Source: Pseudoduganella namucuonensis
GTDB lineage: Bacteria > Pseudomonadota > Gammaproteobacteria > Burkholderiales > Burkholderiaceae_D
DNA: 64,000 nt
NCBI RefSeq assembly: GCF_900116645.1
Contig: NZ_FPBO01000001.1
Coordinates: forward strand, 437,007 to 501,006
Direction of reading: 5' to 3'
The notes beneath the pieces were generated by a model that saw only the letters and a list, made by a program, of their open reading frames with translations, ran no database searches and was not told where the DNA came from. Numbering within the stretch: position 1 is the stretch's first letter; every line of letters begins with the position of its first letter. The position numbers and the translations under genes were made by a program. Below, in pieces: positions 1 to 8,782 of this stretch.

Positions 1-276
1 GCCGTCGGCGACATCGACAAGATAGAAAAGCTCACCTTCGCCGACAACACCTCCGAATGCAACGCCGCGCTGCAGAACAACGCGGCGTTCAAGTCTCGGC
101 CGGAGCTGGCGAGCCTGCCGCAACGCGCGCGCGACAACTGGGTGGCGGCGGCCGAGAGGTCGCTGGCGGCCAACCGTTCGACCTTCGCCCTGATGCCTCT
201 GAAATTGCTGCTGGACCCGAAAGGATATCTGGCCGACCTCCAGGCGAAAGGCTATGTCGTGGAGAAGCCGGAGTGA
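1..276 (+). CDS. TraB/GumN-like protein, C-terminal fragment
   Basis: The reading frame is open from the first base and ends at TGA 274-276, giving the last 91 residues of a protein whose start lies outside the window. The tail has the pattern of TraB/GumN proteins: a hydrophobic stretch (FALMPLKLLLDPKGYL) followed by a short helix and a Gly-Tyr-Val ending (LQAKGYVVEKPE). Members are often secreted or periplasmic and their reaction is poorly defined. Only the end is visible, so the family call is tentative. The next gene is convergent. Confidence 0.5.
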   Translation, partial: AVGDIDKIEKLTFADNTSECNAALQNNAAFKSRPELASLPQRARDNWVAAAERSLAANRSTFALMPLKLLLDPKGYLADLQAKGYVVEKPE

Positions 277-342
277 CGGCCGCCCGGCTGGCCTGGTGCG
301 AGGGTGCGCCCACCCCGCGCCAGCCGGCGTTTGCCTCGCCGC

Positions 343-3300
343 CTAGAAGTCGTAGCGCACGCCCGCGCGGTAAGTGCGGCCCAGCACGTCATACAGGGCC
401 GGGTTGATGCCGTAGCTCAGGTTGGTCTGCGGCGCCGCCACCGGGTCCACATTGGCGACGTTGTCGATCTTGAAGAAGGCGGTCAGGTTCTTCGAGTACT
501 TGTAGCTGCCGCCGATGTCGACGTAGAACGCGCCCTTCATCTTGTTGTCGAAGATGGTCGGGTGGATCACGGTCGAGACGGGGCAATTGCTCTGGCATTC
601 GATGAACTCGTTGCTGTAGACGCCCTTGCTGACCCAGCGCTCGCTCAGCGTCAGGCTGATCCGGTCGTGGTCCCAGGTCTGGGTCGCCAGCAGTTTCCAG
701 TCCGGCGTGTTGCCCAGGTTGACGCCCGCGCCCTCGGTCGGAATGGTGCCGACCACGCCGGAGTCGGTGATGAAGCTGATGGTGTGGGTCGCCAGCGCGC
801 GCAGCGTCAGGCGGCCCGGCAGGCCCAGCGCCGTCAGGCCGGTGCGGTAGGCCGCCTCGATGTCGAAGCCCTTGTTGCGCAGCGAAGCGAGGTTGAACGC
901 CTGCACCGTCACGAAGTTGCTGCCCGGCGTGTTCAGCACCATGGCGCCGCAGATTTCCTGGTTGCCGGCCGCGCACAGGTCGACCTCCTGCTGCGCCGAC
1001 AGGGCCGAGATCACGTCGTCGACCTTGATGTCGAAGTAGTCGATGGACGCGCTGAAGCCCGGCGCCCACGACGGCTGGCTCAGCACCACGCCCAGCACGG
1101 TGTTGCGCGCGATTTCGGGACGCAGCTGGGTGTTGCCGATGGTGCGCTGCTGGATTTGCACCGACGTGCCCTGGTGGTTGACGGCGGCGTTGACGACCAC
1201 CGGCGCGGCGAACAGTTCACTCAGATTGGGCGCGCGCACGTCCTGCGAGGTCACCGCGCGCAGCATCAGGCCGTCGACGCCGGTCTTCCAGTTGGCGCCT
1301 GCCTTCCAGCTGTTGACATAGCCGGAGGTACTGTAGCGGGTGCGGCGTCCCGCCAGGTTCAGGTTGGCGTCGCCCCAGGCGGCTGACTTGAGCATGGGCA
1401 GGTTCAGTTCCAGGTAGGCTTCCTTGACGCTGTAGGCGCCCTCGGCATTGTGGTAGTTGCCGGCGTACCAGTTGTTGCCGACGGTCGAATTCAGCAGCGG
1501 ATCGGCCGGATACTCGGCGCTGTTCGGGCTGTTCGCCGACACGCCGTTGCCGTAGGGATCGCCGCGCACCGTGTATTCCTCCTTGCGCCATTCGGCGCCG
1601 GTGGCGATGGCGACCGGGCCGGCCCACGAAGAGAACGGTTCGCCGTTCAGGTTGAAGCTGGCGACTTGCTGCGTTTGCCTGGAGTGCTGCTGCGGTCCGT
1701 TGGCGGGTGAGATGTAGGCCATCGCGGCGGGATCGGCCGGCACGTTGCCGATGATGTTGAGCGGCTTGCAGCCGGACGCCACGGCGGCCGGATTGCGGCA
1801 GGCGATGCCGCCGTTGGCGAGGCGCACGGCGTCGATGGCGGCCAGGTAGCGGCTGTTCAGGGTCATGTCGTAGACCATGATGTCGGTGTCGTTGCCGCCG
1901 TGCTGGGCATAGGCGTTGTAGTTCCAGTCCTTGCCGAACGCGTTGAAGCGGCCCTCGGCGCCGGCGACGAAACGCTGTTGCGTGCGGGTGGGGTGCACGT
2001 TGATGTTCTCGGGGAAGATGGCGTTGGCCGTGCCGTACTTGAAGCTGCTGATGTTGTTGGCGGCGCAGGCCGCCTTGATGGACGCCGGCAGGAAGGGGTT
2101 CTCGCACTGGATGTCCAGGTTGCCCTGCTTGGCCGCGCCCGGGTTGGGCGAGAAGTGCGAGGCCACCTGGCCGTAGTTGGCGCTGAAGAACAGGGAATTG
2201 TCGGCGTCGAGGTCGAGGCCGACGCGGGTGTAAGCCACTTTGCGCGTCAAGTCCATGCCGAGCGTGGTGCCGGCGCCCACGCTGCCGCTCAGGTCGCCGC
2301 CCACGCAGAACGGGGCGACGCAGTTGCTGACGCCGCCGGCGTAGTTGGGCTTGCCGTTGGAGCCGTACTGGAACTGGTAGGGTTGGCCGTTGTCGCCGAA
2401 CGCCGTGCCTTGCAGCGGGCCGTTGGTGATCAAGCCGTACTTGGCATACTGGAATTGCTGCGCGTGCTCGATGTAGCGGTACTGCGGCTTGCCGTCGTTG
2501 GTCTGGCCCAGCGGGCGGACTTCGAAGGCGGGATTCTTGTACCAGTCGCGGCCGTTGGCGCCCACCTCGCCGAAGCCGGGCGAGGGCACGCCTTTCTCGC
2601 GGCCGTATTCGCCGCTGACCACGACATGCAGCTTGTCGTCCATGAAGGCCCGGCCCCAGGCCGCCTGCAGCGAGCCGTTCCTATCGTCGCCGTAGGTGGT
2701 CTGGCCGCCTTCGACCTTGGCCTTGAAGCCTTCGAATTTCCTGTCCGTGATGAAGTTGACGACCCCGCCCACGGCGTCCGAGCCGTAGGAGGCCGAGGCG
2801 CCGCCGGTCACCACGTCGACCCGCTTGATCAGCAGTTGCGGGAACTGGCTCACGTCCGTCACGCCGGTCACGTTGGCGCCGACCACGCGCTGGCCGTCGA
2901 GCAAGGTCAGCGTGCGGATCGGGCCCAGGCCACGCAGCGAGAGCGAGCTCAAGCCCTGGATGCCGCTGCTGGTGCTGTTGGTGCTGGTGGTGCGGCCGGT
3001 GCTGCCCTGCAAGGCCGGCAGTTCGGCGATGGCGTTGAACAAATTGGGCTTGGCGGACTTCTCCAGGTCGGCGCTGCTGAGGGTGGTGGTCGGCGTGGGC
3101 TGGGTGAAGCCGCGCGAGGCGATGCGCGAACCGGACACGGTGACGACGGTGTCGATGGCGGCGGCGGTCGCGGGCGAGGGCGAGGGCGCTGGGCCGGGTG
3201 TGGCGGCCGCTTGCGGGCCGGCGGCGTTGGCGTCCGCTGGGGCGGCCGTTTCGGTCGCCGCCTGGTTCGCGGCCTGCTGCGCGTGGCCAGGCATGGCCAG

Positions 3301-3360
3301 CCAGGCGCAGGCGCCGGCGACGGCCAGGTTGATCAGGGTTCTACGGCTTGGATTGCGCAT
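343..3360 (-). CDS. TonB-dependent outer-membrane receptor
   Basis: This 1005-residue protein is an outer-membrane active transporter driven by TonB. A signal peptide (MRNPSRRTLINLAVAGACAW, then AMPGHAQ) precedes an Ala/Pro-rich linker to about residue 65. The plug domain follows, with VTVSGSRI, RGLGPIRTLTLLDG and the hallmark SYGSDAVGGVVNFIT. A long 22-strand-type barrel ends in the aromatic terminus GVRYDF. The start is supported by GGAGA seven bases upstream. The length and the plug resemble the carbohydrate/complex-nutrient receptor group common in Massilia-like bacteria. The neighbour gluconokinase, on the same strand just upstream, hints at sugar or sugar-acid uptake, but the substrate cannot be read from the sequence. 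Confidence 0.93.
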   Translation of the reverse strand: MRNPSRRTLINLAVAGACAWLAMPGHAQQAANQAATETAAPADANAAGPQAAATPGPAPSPSPATAAAIDTVVTVSGSRIASRGFTQPTPTTTLSSADLEKSAKPNLFNAIAELPALQGSTGRTTSTNSTSSGIQGLSSLSLRGLGPIRTLTLLDGQRVVGANVTGVTDVSQFPQLLIKRVDVVTGGASASYGSDAVGGVVNFITDRKFEGFKAKVEGGQTTYGDDRNGSLQAAWGRAFMDDKLHVVVSGEYGREKGVPSPGFGEVGANGRDWYKNPAFEVRPLGQTNDGKPQYRYIEHAQQFQYAKYGLITNGPLQGTAFGDNGQPYQFQYGSNGKPNYAGGVSNCVAPFCVGGDLSGSVGAGTTLGMDLTRKVAYTRVGLDLDADNSLFFSANYGQVASHFSPNPGAAKQGNLDIQCENPFLPASIKAACAANNISSFKYGTANAIFPENINVHPTRTQQRFVAGAEGRFNAFGKDWNYNAYAQHGGNDTDIMVYDMTLNSRYLAAIDAVRLANGGIACRNPAAVASGCKPLNIIGNVPADPAAMAYISPANGPQQHSRQTQQVASFNLNGEPFSSWAGPVAIATGAEWRKEEYTVRGDPYGNGVSANSPNSAEYPADPLLNSTVGNNWYAGNYHNAEGAYSVKEAYLELNLPMLKSAAWGDANLNLAGRRTRYSTSGYVNSWKAGANWKTGVDGLMLRAVTSQDVRAPNLSELFAAPVVVNAAVNHQGTSVQIQQRTIGNTQLRPEIARNTVLGVVLSQPSWAPGFSASIDYFDIKVDDVISALSAQQEVDLCAAGNQEICGAMVLNTPGSNFVTVQAFNLASLRNKGFDIEAAYRTGLTALGLPGRLTLRALATHTISFITDSGVVGTIPTEGAGVNLGNTPDWKLLATQTWDHDRISLTLSERWVSKGVYSNEFIECQSNCPVSTVIHPTIFDNKMKGAFYVDIGGSYKYSKNLTAFFKIDNVANVDPVAAPQTNLSYGINPALYDVLGRTYRAGVRYDF

Positions 3361-3435
3361 GACTAGTCTCCATTATTTTCATTTATATGCTTGCACGCAG
3401 TAGTACGGGTGGTGCTGCGCGGGTGGATCGCCGGG

Positions 3436-3963
3436 CTATCCACCCGCGTCCGGGCGGCCGCGTTCGTTGCCGAGGATGGCCGCGACCAGATCGGCCGGGG
3501 CGAGCCGGATGTCGAGGCTGATGCCGGCCTCGTCGGCCTGCAGCGGCTGCAGGTCGCGGAACTGGCTGTCGAGCAGCGAGGGCGGCATGTAGTGATCGAC
3601 GCGGGCCTGCATGCGGGCCGCGATCAGCGCGCGCGGCCCGTCCAGGTGCGCGAAGCGCAGCGCGGGGTCTGCCTCGCGCAAGAGGTCCCGGTAGCCGCGT
3701 TTGAGCGCCGAGCAGGACAGCACCAGGCCGGTGCCGCTGTCCCGCGCGCCGCGCACTTCCGTCCGCAAGGCGCGCAGCCAGTCGGCGCGGTCGTCGTCGT
3801 CGAGCGGCTGGCCGGCCGACATCTTGGCGACGTTGCTGGCGGGATGGTATTCGTCGCCCTCGATGAAGGGCACGCCCCGCGCCAGGGCCAGCGCCTGGCC
3901 GACCGTGCTCTTGCCGCAGCCGCTGACGCCCATCACGACCCACAGAATTTTATTGTTTTCCAT
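3436..3963 (-). CDS. gntK: Gluconokinase
   Basis: A 175-residue cytoplasmic kinase that phosphorylates D-gluconate to 6-phosphogluconate, feeding the Entner-Doudoroff or pentose phosphate routes. The P-loop GVSGCGKS lies at residues 12-19. It is followed by the family motif GDEYHPASNVAKMSAGQPLD and later by SCSALKRGYRDLLR, both characteristic of GntK. The length is normal for the family. The gene is read from the promoter region it shares with the divergent pqi operon and lies upstream of the TonB receptor on the same strand. A TAGCGCTA palindrome just upstream of its start suggests control by a LacI-type repressor. Confidence 0.95.
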   Translation of the reverse strand: MENNKILWVVMGVSGCGKSTVGQALALARGVPFIEGDEYHPASNVAKMSAGQPLDDDDRADWLRALRTEVRGARDSGTGLVLSCSALKRGYRDLLREADPALRFAHLDGPRALIAARMQARVDHYMPPSLLDSQFRDLQPLQADEAGISLDIRLAPADLVAAILGNERGRPDAGG

Positions 3964-3976
3964 CCACTTCCTTAAG

Positions 3977-4052
3977 TAGCGCTATCATTTTTCTCAGACG
4001 TATCCGAAGTTAATTCCTCTGTTTATCAATGGCTTCGCAAAAGATAGCGCTA
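3977..4052. promoter_or_regulatory. Paired TAGCGCTA palindromes between gntK and pqi
   Basis: Two copies of the perfect 8-bp palindrome TAGCGCTA lie at 3977-3984 and 4045-4052, 68 bp apart centre to centre. Their flanks partly match (GTAGCGCTATC and ATAGCGCTAAC). The central CG palindrome is typical of LacI/GalR-family operators. The first copy sits 14 bases before the gntK start codon, so repression of gntK is the likely role. Which regulator binds is not visible here. Confidence 0.45.
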
Positions 4053-4104
4053 ACAATATTTGGCAAAGTCTATCTCACTTGAGAAATTTGTAAAGGAGTT
4101 TTTT

Positions 4105-4167
4105 ATGCTGCGGCGCAGCACCGGGGCGCGCGCAAGGCCGCAAGGAAAGCGCTTATTTCACGTATGA
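4105..4167 (+). CDS. 20-residue leader ORF translationally coupled to pqiA
   Basis: ATG 4105 is preceded by a near-ideal ribosome binding site, TAAAGGAG (4091-4098), with a six-base spacer. The ORF encodes 20 residues, beginning MLRRSTGARA, rich in Arg and Lys, and ends at TGA 4165-4167. The stop overlaps the pqiA start as ATGA (4164-4167). pqiA itself has no ribosome binding site at normal distance, so its translation may depend on ribosomes finishing this leader. The peptide resembles nothing I recognise. The alternative is that the leader is fortuitous and pqiA starts at GTG 4197. Confidence 0.5.
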   Translation: MLRRSTGARARPQGKRLFHV

Positions 4168-5456
4168 TGCTGGCTGGCCCATGCTTACTACCAACCGTGT
4201 ATCGATATGACCTGATCAGTTGCCATGACTGCGGCGTGCTGCACCGCCGGCGCCCCGTGGGGGCGCGCGAAAAGGCGCGCTGCGTGCGCTGCCGTTCGGT
4301 GCTGTACCGCGGCGTGCCGCCGGACCTGGACCGCATCGCCGCCGTCACGCTGGCCACGCTGTTCGTCTTCCTGATCGCCCAGTTCTTCCCCATCGTCGAG
4401 ATGGAAATGCACGGCAGCAGCATCAGCGCCACCTTGTTCGACGCCATCCGCACGCTGTGGATGGAGGACATGCGGGCCGTGGCGGTCAGCGTCTTCCTGT
4501 TCACCATCGTCTTCCCCGTCATCGAACTGGGCGCGCTGCTGTACGTGTCGCTGGCGCTGCGCGCGGGCTACCGGCCGCCCGGCTTCCACCGTCTGCTGCG
4601 CGCCGTGCGCAAGGCGCGCCAGTGGGGCATGACGGAGGTGCTGATGATGGGCATCCTGATCGCCATGATCAAGCTGACCAGCGTGGCCACGCTGGTGTTC
4701 CACGCCGGCCTGTTCGCCTTCGGCGCGCTGACCCTGATGCTCACCGTGGTCACCTCCTTCGATCCGCGGGTGCTGTGGGACATCGGCGACCGCGTGGCCG
4801 GCGGCAGGCTGCCGGCGCCCGAGCTGCCCGCCGGCGCGCCGGCGCGGCCGCCGCTGGCCTGCCACGCCTGCGGCCTGGTGGCCGCCGACAGCGGCCGGCG
4901 CCACCAGCACTGCGCGCGCTGCGGCACCACGCTGCACCGGCGCTACCCGGACAGCATCGCGCGCACCTGGGCCTTGCTGCTGGCGGCGGCCATCCTGTAC
5001 ATTCCCGCCAACACGCTGCCGATGATGTACACGGACGCGCTGTCCGGCGACACGCAGGACACCATCATCAGCGGCGTGATCTACTTCTGGGACACGGACG
5101 CGCCGGTGCTGGCGGTGATCATCTTCATCGCCAGCATCGTGGTGCCGGTGCTGAAGCTGGCGGCGCTGTCGCTGCTGGCCTACACCACGCAGCGCGGCTC
5201 GCGCTGGCGGCCGTACCAGCGCACGGTGCTGTACCGGATGGTGGAGTTCATCGGCCGCTGGTCGATGCTGGATATTTTCGTCATCACGCTGACGGTGGCG
5301 CTGGTGCGTTTCAATTCGATGGCGGTGATGACGCCCGGCCCGGGCGCGCTGGCGTTCTGCGCGGTGGTGGTGCTGACCATGCTGGCGGCGCTGGAGTTCG
5401 ACCCGCGCCTGATCTGGGATCATGAGGAAGAGAAAAGTGGAGAGCAACATGTCTGA
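4164..5456 (+). CDS. pqiA: PqiA, integral membrane protein of the PqiABC lipid transport system
   Basis: A 430-residue inner-membrane protein with two repeated halves. Each half starts with a zinc-ribbon-like pair of CxxC motifs (Cys20/23 with Cys40/43, and Cys233/236 with Cys250/253) and continues into four hydrophobic segments. The second half contains the PqiA signature LYIPANTLPMM. PqiA works with the MCE protein PqiB and lipoprotein PqiC, which are thought to form a tunnel moving lipids between inner and outer membranes. It overlaps pqiB by eight bases. The start at 4164 was chosen because of the ATGA overlap with the leader ORF; GTG 4197 is possible. Confidence 0.92.
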   Translation: MMLAGPCLLPTVYRYDLISCHDCGVLHRRRPVGAREKARCVRCRSVLYRGVPPDLDRIAAVTLATLFVFLIAQFFPIVEMEMHGSSISATLFDAIRTLWMEDMRAVAVSVFLFTIVFPVIELGALLYVSLALRAGYRPPGFHRLLRAVRKARQWGMTEVLMMGILIAMIKLTSVATLVFHAGLFAFGALTLMLTVVTSFDPRVLWDIGDRVAGGRLPAPELPAGAPARPPLACHACGLVAADSGRRHQHCARCGTTLHRRYPDSIARTWALLLAAAILYIPANTLPMMYTDALSGDTQDTIISGVIYFWDTDAPVLAVIIFIASIVVPVLKLAALSLLAYTTQRGSRWRPYQRTVLYRMVEFIGRWSMLDIFVITLTVALVRFNSMAVMTPGPGALAFCAVVVLTMLAALEFDPRLIWDHEEEKSGEQHV

Positions 5457-7047
5457 CGAAGAGCGCCTGCCCGAGCCGCGCGTGGAACAGGCCAGCCGCT
5501 GGCTGCCGTCGCTGGTGTGGCTGGTGCCGCTGCTGGCGGCGCTGATCGGCCTGGGACTGGTGGCCAAGTCGGTGGTGGACAAGGGACCGACCGTGGTGGT
5601 CAGCTTCCACAGCGGCGACGGCCTGGAGGCGGGCAAGACGCGCGTGAAATACAAGGACGTCGACATCGGCGTGGTGCGCACCATCGCGCTGGACCCGGAC
5701 CTGTCCAAGGTGCTGGTCACCATCGACATGAGCAAGGAGGCCAAGCGCTTCACGGCGGCCGACACGCGCTTCTGGGTGGTCAAGCCGCGCATCGGCGCCA
5801 GCGGCGTGTCCGGCCTCGGCACCCTGCTGTCCGGCGCCTACATCGGCGTGGACGCGGGCAAGGGCGCGGTCGGCACCACGGCGTTCACGGGCCTGGAAAC
5901 CGCGCCGCCGGTGACGGTGGACCAGAAGGGCAGCCAGTTCACGCTGCACGCGGAGAGCCTGGGATCGATCGACGTCGGCTCGCCCGTGTTCTACCGCCGC
6001 ATCCAGGTCGGGCAGGTGATCGACTTCGCGCTGGAGAAGGAGGGCAAGGGCGTGGTGATGCGCGTGTTCGTCAACGCGCCGTACGAGCAGTACGTGGGCA
6101 AGAACACGCGCTGGTGGCACGCCAGCGGCGTCGACCTGCGGCTCGACTCGGGCGGCTTCAAGGTCAACACGCAGTCGCTGGCGGCGCTGCTGGTGGGCGG
6201 CATCGCCTTCGAGTCCATGAGCGGGCACAAGCCGGACACGGTGGCGCCCAGCGGCACCAACTTCCTGCTGTCCGAGGACCAGGCCAGCGCGCTGCGCGAG
6301 CCGGACGGGCAGCCCATCACCAGCGTGTTCTATTTCGACCAGTCGCTGCGCGGCCTGTCGCCCGGCGCGCCGATCGACTTCCGCGGCATCGTGCTGGGCG
6401 AGGTGCGCTCGGTGGGCGTGGAGTTCGATCCCGCGAAGAAGAGCTTCCGCATGCCGGTCACGGTCGACCTGTATCCGGCCCGCCTGGGCAAGCGCTTCCA
6501 GCAAGCGCTGGCGGCCGATCCGGACAAGGCGGGACCGGCGGTGCTCGAGCGCATGGTCAGCCGCGGCCTGCGCGCGCAACTGCGCACCGGGAACCTGCTG
6601 ACCGGCCAGCTCTATATCGCGCTGGACTTCTTCCCCAATTCGCCGGCCGTGAAGCTGGACGTGGACCAGTACCCGCTGGAGGTGCCGACCATTCCGAACA
6701 GCCTGGAGGAGCTGCAAACGCAGCTCTCCAGCATCGCCCGCAAGCTGGACAAGGTGCCGTTCGACGACATCGGCAACAACCTGAACGCCACGCTGAAGAA
6801 CGCCAACGCGCTGTTCAAGCAGCTCGACGCGCAAGTGCTGCCGGAGATGAAGTCCACGCTGGGCGCGGCCAAGCAGACCTTCGGCGCGGCCGAGCAGATC
6901 CTGCAGAAGGATTCACCGGTGCAGTCCGACCTGCGCGAGGCGCTGCAGCAGCTGACGCAGACCATGCAGTCGCTGAACGCCTTGTCCGACTACCTCGAAC
7001 GCCATCCGGAATCGCTGTTGCGCGGCAAGCAAGGAGACAAGAAATGA
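5449..7047 (+). CDS. pqiB: PqiB, MCE-domain periplasmic tunnel protein
   Basis: A 532-residue protein with an N-terminal membrane anchor (LPSLVWLVPLLAALIGLGLV) and three successive MCE domains, starting near VVVSFHSGDGLEAGKT, FTLHAESLGSIDVGSP and SVFYFDQSLRGLSPGA. A C-terminal helical region (residues about 420-532) matches the coiled-coil needle of PqiB. It forms the hexameric periplasmic conduit of PqiABC. ATG 5449 is preferred over ATG 5422 because GGAGAG lies just before it and it gives the usual short overlap with pqiA. The stop overlaps pqiC as ATGA. Confidence 0.94.
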   Translation: MSDEERLPEPRVEQASRWLPSLVWLVPLLAALIGLGLVAKSVVDKGPTVVVSFHSGDGLEAGKTRVKYKDVDIGVVRTIALDPDLSKVLVTIDMSKEAKRFTAADTRFWVVKPRIGASGVSGLGTLLSGAYIGVDAGKGAVGTTAFTGLETAPPVTVDQKGSQFTLHAESLGSIDVGSPVFYRRIQVGQVIDFALEKEGKGVVMRVFVNAPYEQYVGKNTRWWHASGVDLRLDSGGFKVNTQSLAALLVGGIAFESMSGHKPDTVAPSGTNFLLSEDQASALREPDGQPITSVFYFDQSLRGLSPGAPIDFRGIVLGEVRSVGVEFDPAKKSFRMPVTVDLYPARLGKRFQQALAADPDKAGPAVLERMVSRGLRAQLRTGNLLTGQLYIALDFFPNSPAVKLDVDQYPLEVPTIPNSLEELQTQLSSIARKLDKVPFDDIGNNLNATLKNANALFKQLDAQVLPEMKSTLGAAKQTFGAAEQILQKDSPVQSDLREALQQLTQTMQSLNALSDYLERHPESLLRGKQGDKK

Positions 7048-7706
7048 TGGGGATATTGAAGCGCGCGTTGCGGGCCATGGACGTTCAAGGCGCGGGCATG
7101 CCGCGGCGCGGCGCCATGCTGGCCGCCGCCGTCCTGCTGGCTGGCTGCTCGGTCACCACGCCGCCCGAGCGTTTTTACAGCCTGAGCGCGGGTGGGGAGG
7201 GCGGTCCGGTCCGGGCCGCGCCGCCGGCGGGCGCCGCGCCGCTGTACATCGAGGTGCAGGCGGTCAGCGTGCCGCAGCAGGTCAGCCGCAACCAGATGGT
7301 GGTGATCAGCGGCGCGGGGCGGGTCGATCTGCTGGAGCAGCAGCGCTGGGCCGCGCCGCTGGCGTCGGAGATCGGGCAGGCCTTGTCGCTGCGCCTGTCG
7401 GCGGAGCTGGGCGCCATCGACGTGTACCGCACGCCGGTGCCGGAGCAGGCGGCGGTCTACCGCGTCAGCACCAACGTGCAGCGCTTCGAATCCGCGCCGG
7501 GGCACTACGCGCTGGTGGACGCCGTCTGGAGCGTGCGCAAGGTCGGGAGCAACACGGTGCAGACCTGCCGCACCGTGGCCGAGGAAAAGGTCGGCGAAGG
7601 CTACGACGCCCTGGTCGCCGGCCACCGCCGCGCCATCGACCGCCTCGCCGCCGACATCGCCCAAGCCATCCGCGCCAGCCCCGCCGCCACCCCGCGTTGC
7701 CCATAA
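7044..7706 (+). CDS. pqiC: PqiC, outer-membrane lipoprotein
   Basis: A 220-residue lipoprotein of the PqiC/DUF330 (ABC-type transport auxiliary lipoprotein) family. The lipobox LLAGC places the acylated Cys at residue 35, followed by SVTTPPERFYSL, a typical start of mature PqiC. The start ATGA overlaps the pqiB stop and follows the ribosome binding site AAGGAGA (7031-7037). Internal ATGs at residues 12 and 19 would give a shorter signal peptide. It is the outer-membrane end of the PqiABC complex. The gene ends three bases before a large hairpin at 7709. Confidence 0.9.
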   Translation: MMGILKRALRAMDVQGAGMPRRGAMLAAAVLLAGCSVTTPPERFYSLSAGGEGGPVRAAPPAGAAPLYIEVQAVSVPQQVSRNQMVVISGAGRVDLLEQQRWAAPLASEIGQALSLRLSAELGAIDVYRTPVPEQAAVYRVSTNVQRFESAPGHYALVDAVWSVRKVGSNTVQTCRTVAEEKVGEGYDALVAGHRRAIDRLAADIAQAIRASPAATPRCP

Positions 7707-7708
7707 CC

Positions 7709-7785
7709 ATCGGTGTCAGGCGCGACATTCGGACATTTGGTGCGCATAGCGCCCAAAATGTCCGAATGTCGCGCCTGACACCGAT
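7709..7785. repeat. 30-bp perfect inverted repeat (giant hairpin) between convergent genes
   Basis: Bases 7709-7738 are the exact reverse complement of 7756-7785. The 17-base centre is itself partly self-complementary (GGTGCGC against GCGCC). The element fills the gap between pqiC (+) and a LysR gene (-), so it could end transcription in both directions, but there is no T-tract. Its arm, beginning ATCGGTGTCAGGC, looks like a dispersed repetitive (REP-like) sequence, though no second copy is present in this window. Confidence 0.75.
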
Positions 7786-7798
7786 GTAAGGGCGGTAA

Positions 7799-8698
7799 CT
7801 AATTGCTTGGTTGCAGGGTGTCGACGAGTTCGCGGGCGTAGCCGGGGAGGTCGGCGTAGCGGCGCACGCAGATCAGCAGTTTGCGCACGGCCCAGGCGTC
7901 AGTGAGCTGGACGTGGCGGATCCGCATGACGTCGCGCGAGCGCAGCACGGCCGATTCGGGCAGCACCGCCAGCCCGGCGCCGCTGGCGGCCATGCGGCAG
8001 ACGGCGTCCAGGCTGCGCAGCCGCACGCGGTAGGTGAGCCGCTCGCCCAGCCGCGCGGCTTGCCCGGAGATGTATTTCTGCAGCGCGCTGTCGCCCGCCA
8101 GTCCAATGAAGTCGTGCCCCAGCGCGTCGGCGAAGGCGCAGCTGCGCTTGCGCTTCAGTCGCGCGGCGAGCGGGTGGCCGGGCGCCATCGCCAGCACCAG
8201 CCTGTCGTCGCGGAAGGGGTAGAGTTCGAGGCCGCCGCTGTCCACCGAGTCCGCGATCACGCCGATGTCGGCCAGCCCGTCCCGCATGGCTTGCACGATG
8301 TCGTAGCTGAGACGTTCTTCCAGGTCGATGTTCACCTGCGGGTGCGCGGCCATGAAGCCGGCCAGCGCGTCGGGCAGGAACTCGGCCAGCGCGGAGGTGT
8401 TGCACAGCACGCGGATATGGCCCTTCAGGCCGGACGCGTGGTCGCCCAGGTCCGCCCGCATCTTTTCCATTTGCTGCGTGATCACGCGCGCGTGGTGCAG
8501 CAGCGTGCGCCCGGCGTCGGTGGTTTCCACGCCGCGCCGGCCCCGCCGCAGCAGCGGCACGCCCAGCATGTCTTCCATGCCGCGTATGCGCGCGCTGGCC
8601 GAGGCCAGAGCCAGGTGGGCCAGTTCGGCGCCGGCCGTGATGCTGCCGCTTTCGGCGATGTGCAGGAATAGTCGCAGGTCTGTGAGGTCGAACCGCAT
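7799..8698 (-). CDS. LysR-family transcriptional regulator
   Basis: A 299-residue LysR regulator. The N-terminal helix-turn-helix spans about residues 1-60 (MRFDLTDLRLFLHIAESGSI, then ASASARIRGMEDMLGVPLLR). The substrate-binding domain begins near GHIRVLCNTSALAEFLPDAL. The open frame extends far upstream, but the family N-terminus fixes the start at ATG 8698. It is divergent from the TauE/SafE permease at 8783 and very probably regulates it, since LysR genes usually control the adjacent divergent gene through the shared promoter. Confidence 0.93.
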   Translation of the reverse strand: MRFDLTDLRLFLHIAESGSITAGAELAHLALASASARIRGMEDMLGVPLLRRGRRGVETTDAGRTLLHHARVITQQMEKMRADLGDHASGLKGHIRVLCNTSALAEFLPDALAGFMAAHPQVNIDLEERLSYDIVQAMRDGLADIGVIADSVDSGGLELYPFRDDRLVLAMAPGHPLAARLKRKRSCAFADALGHDFIGLAGDSALQKYISGQAARLGERLTYRVRLRSLDAVCRMAASGAGLAVLPESAVLRSRDVMRIRHVQLTDAWAVRKLLICVRRYADLPGYARELVDTLQPSN

Positions 8699-8782
8699 GC
8701 CTGTATGCCTTCGGAAAAAACAAAGTCTGGCTAAGTGTATTCCACATTTTCTCCGCCGTCGCGACATGCCACACTGCGTTTT

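Noticed and set aside
304..1386. Long plus-strand frame opposite the first TonB receptor
   Set aside because: Shadow of the receptor barrel; no ribosome binding site or family motif.
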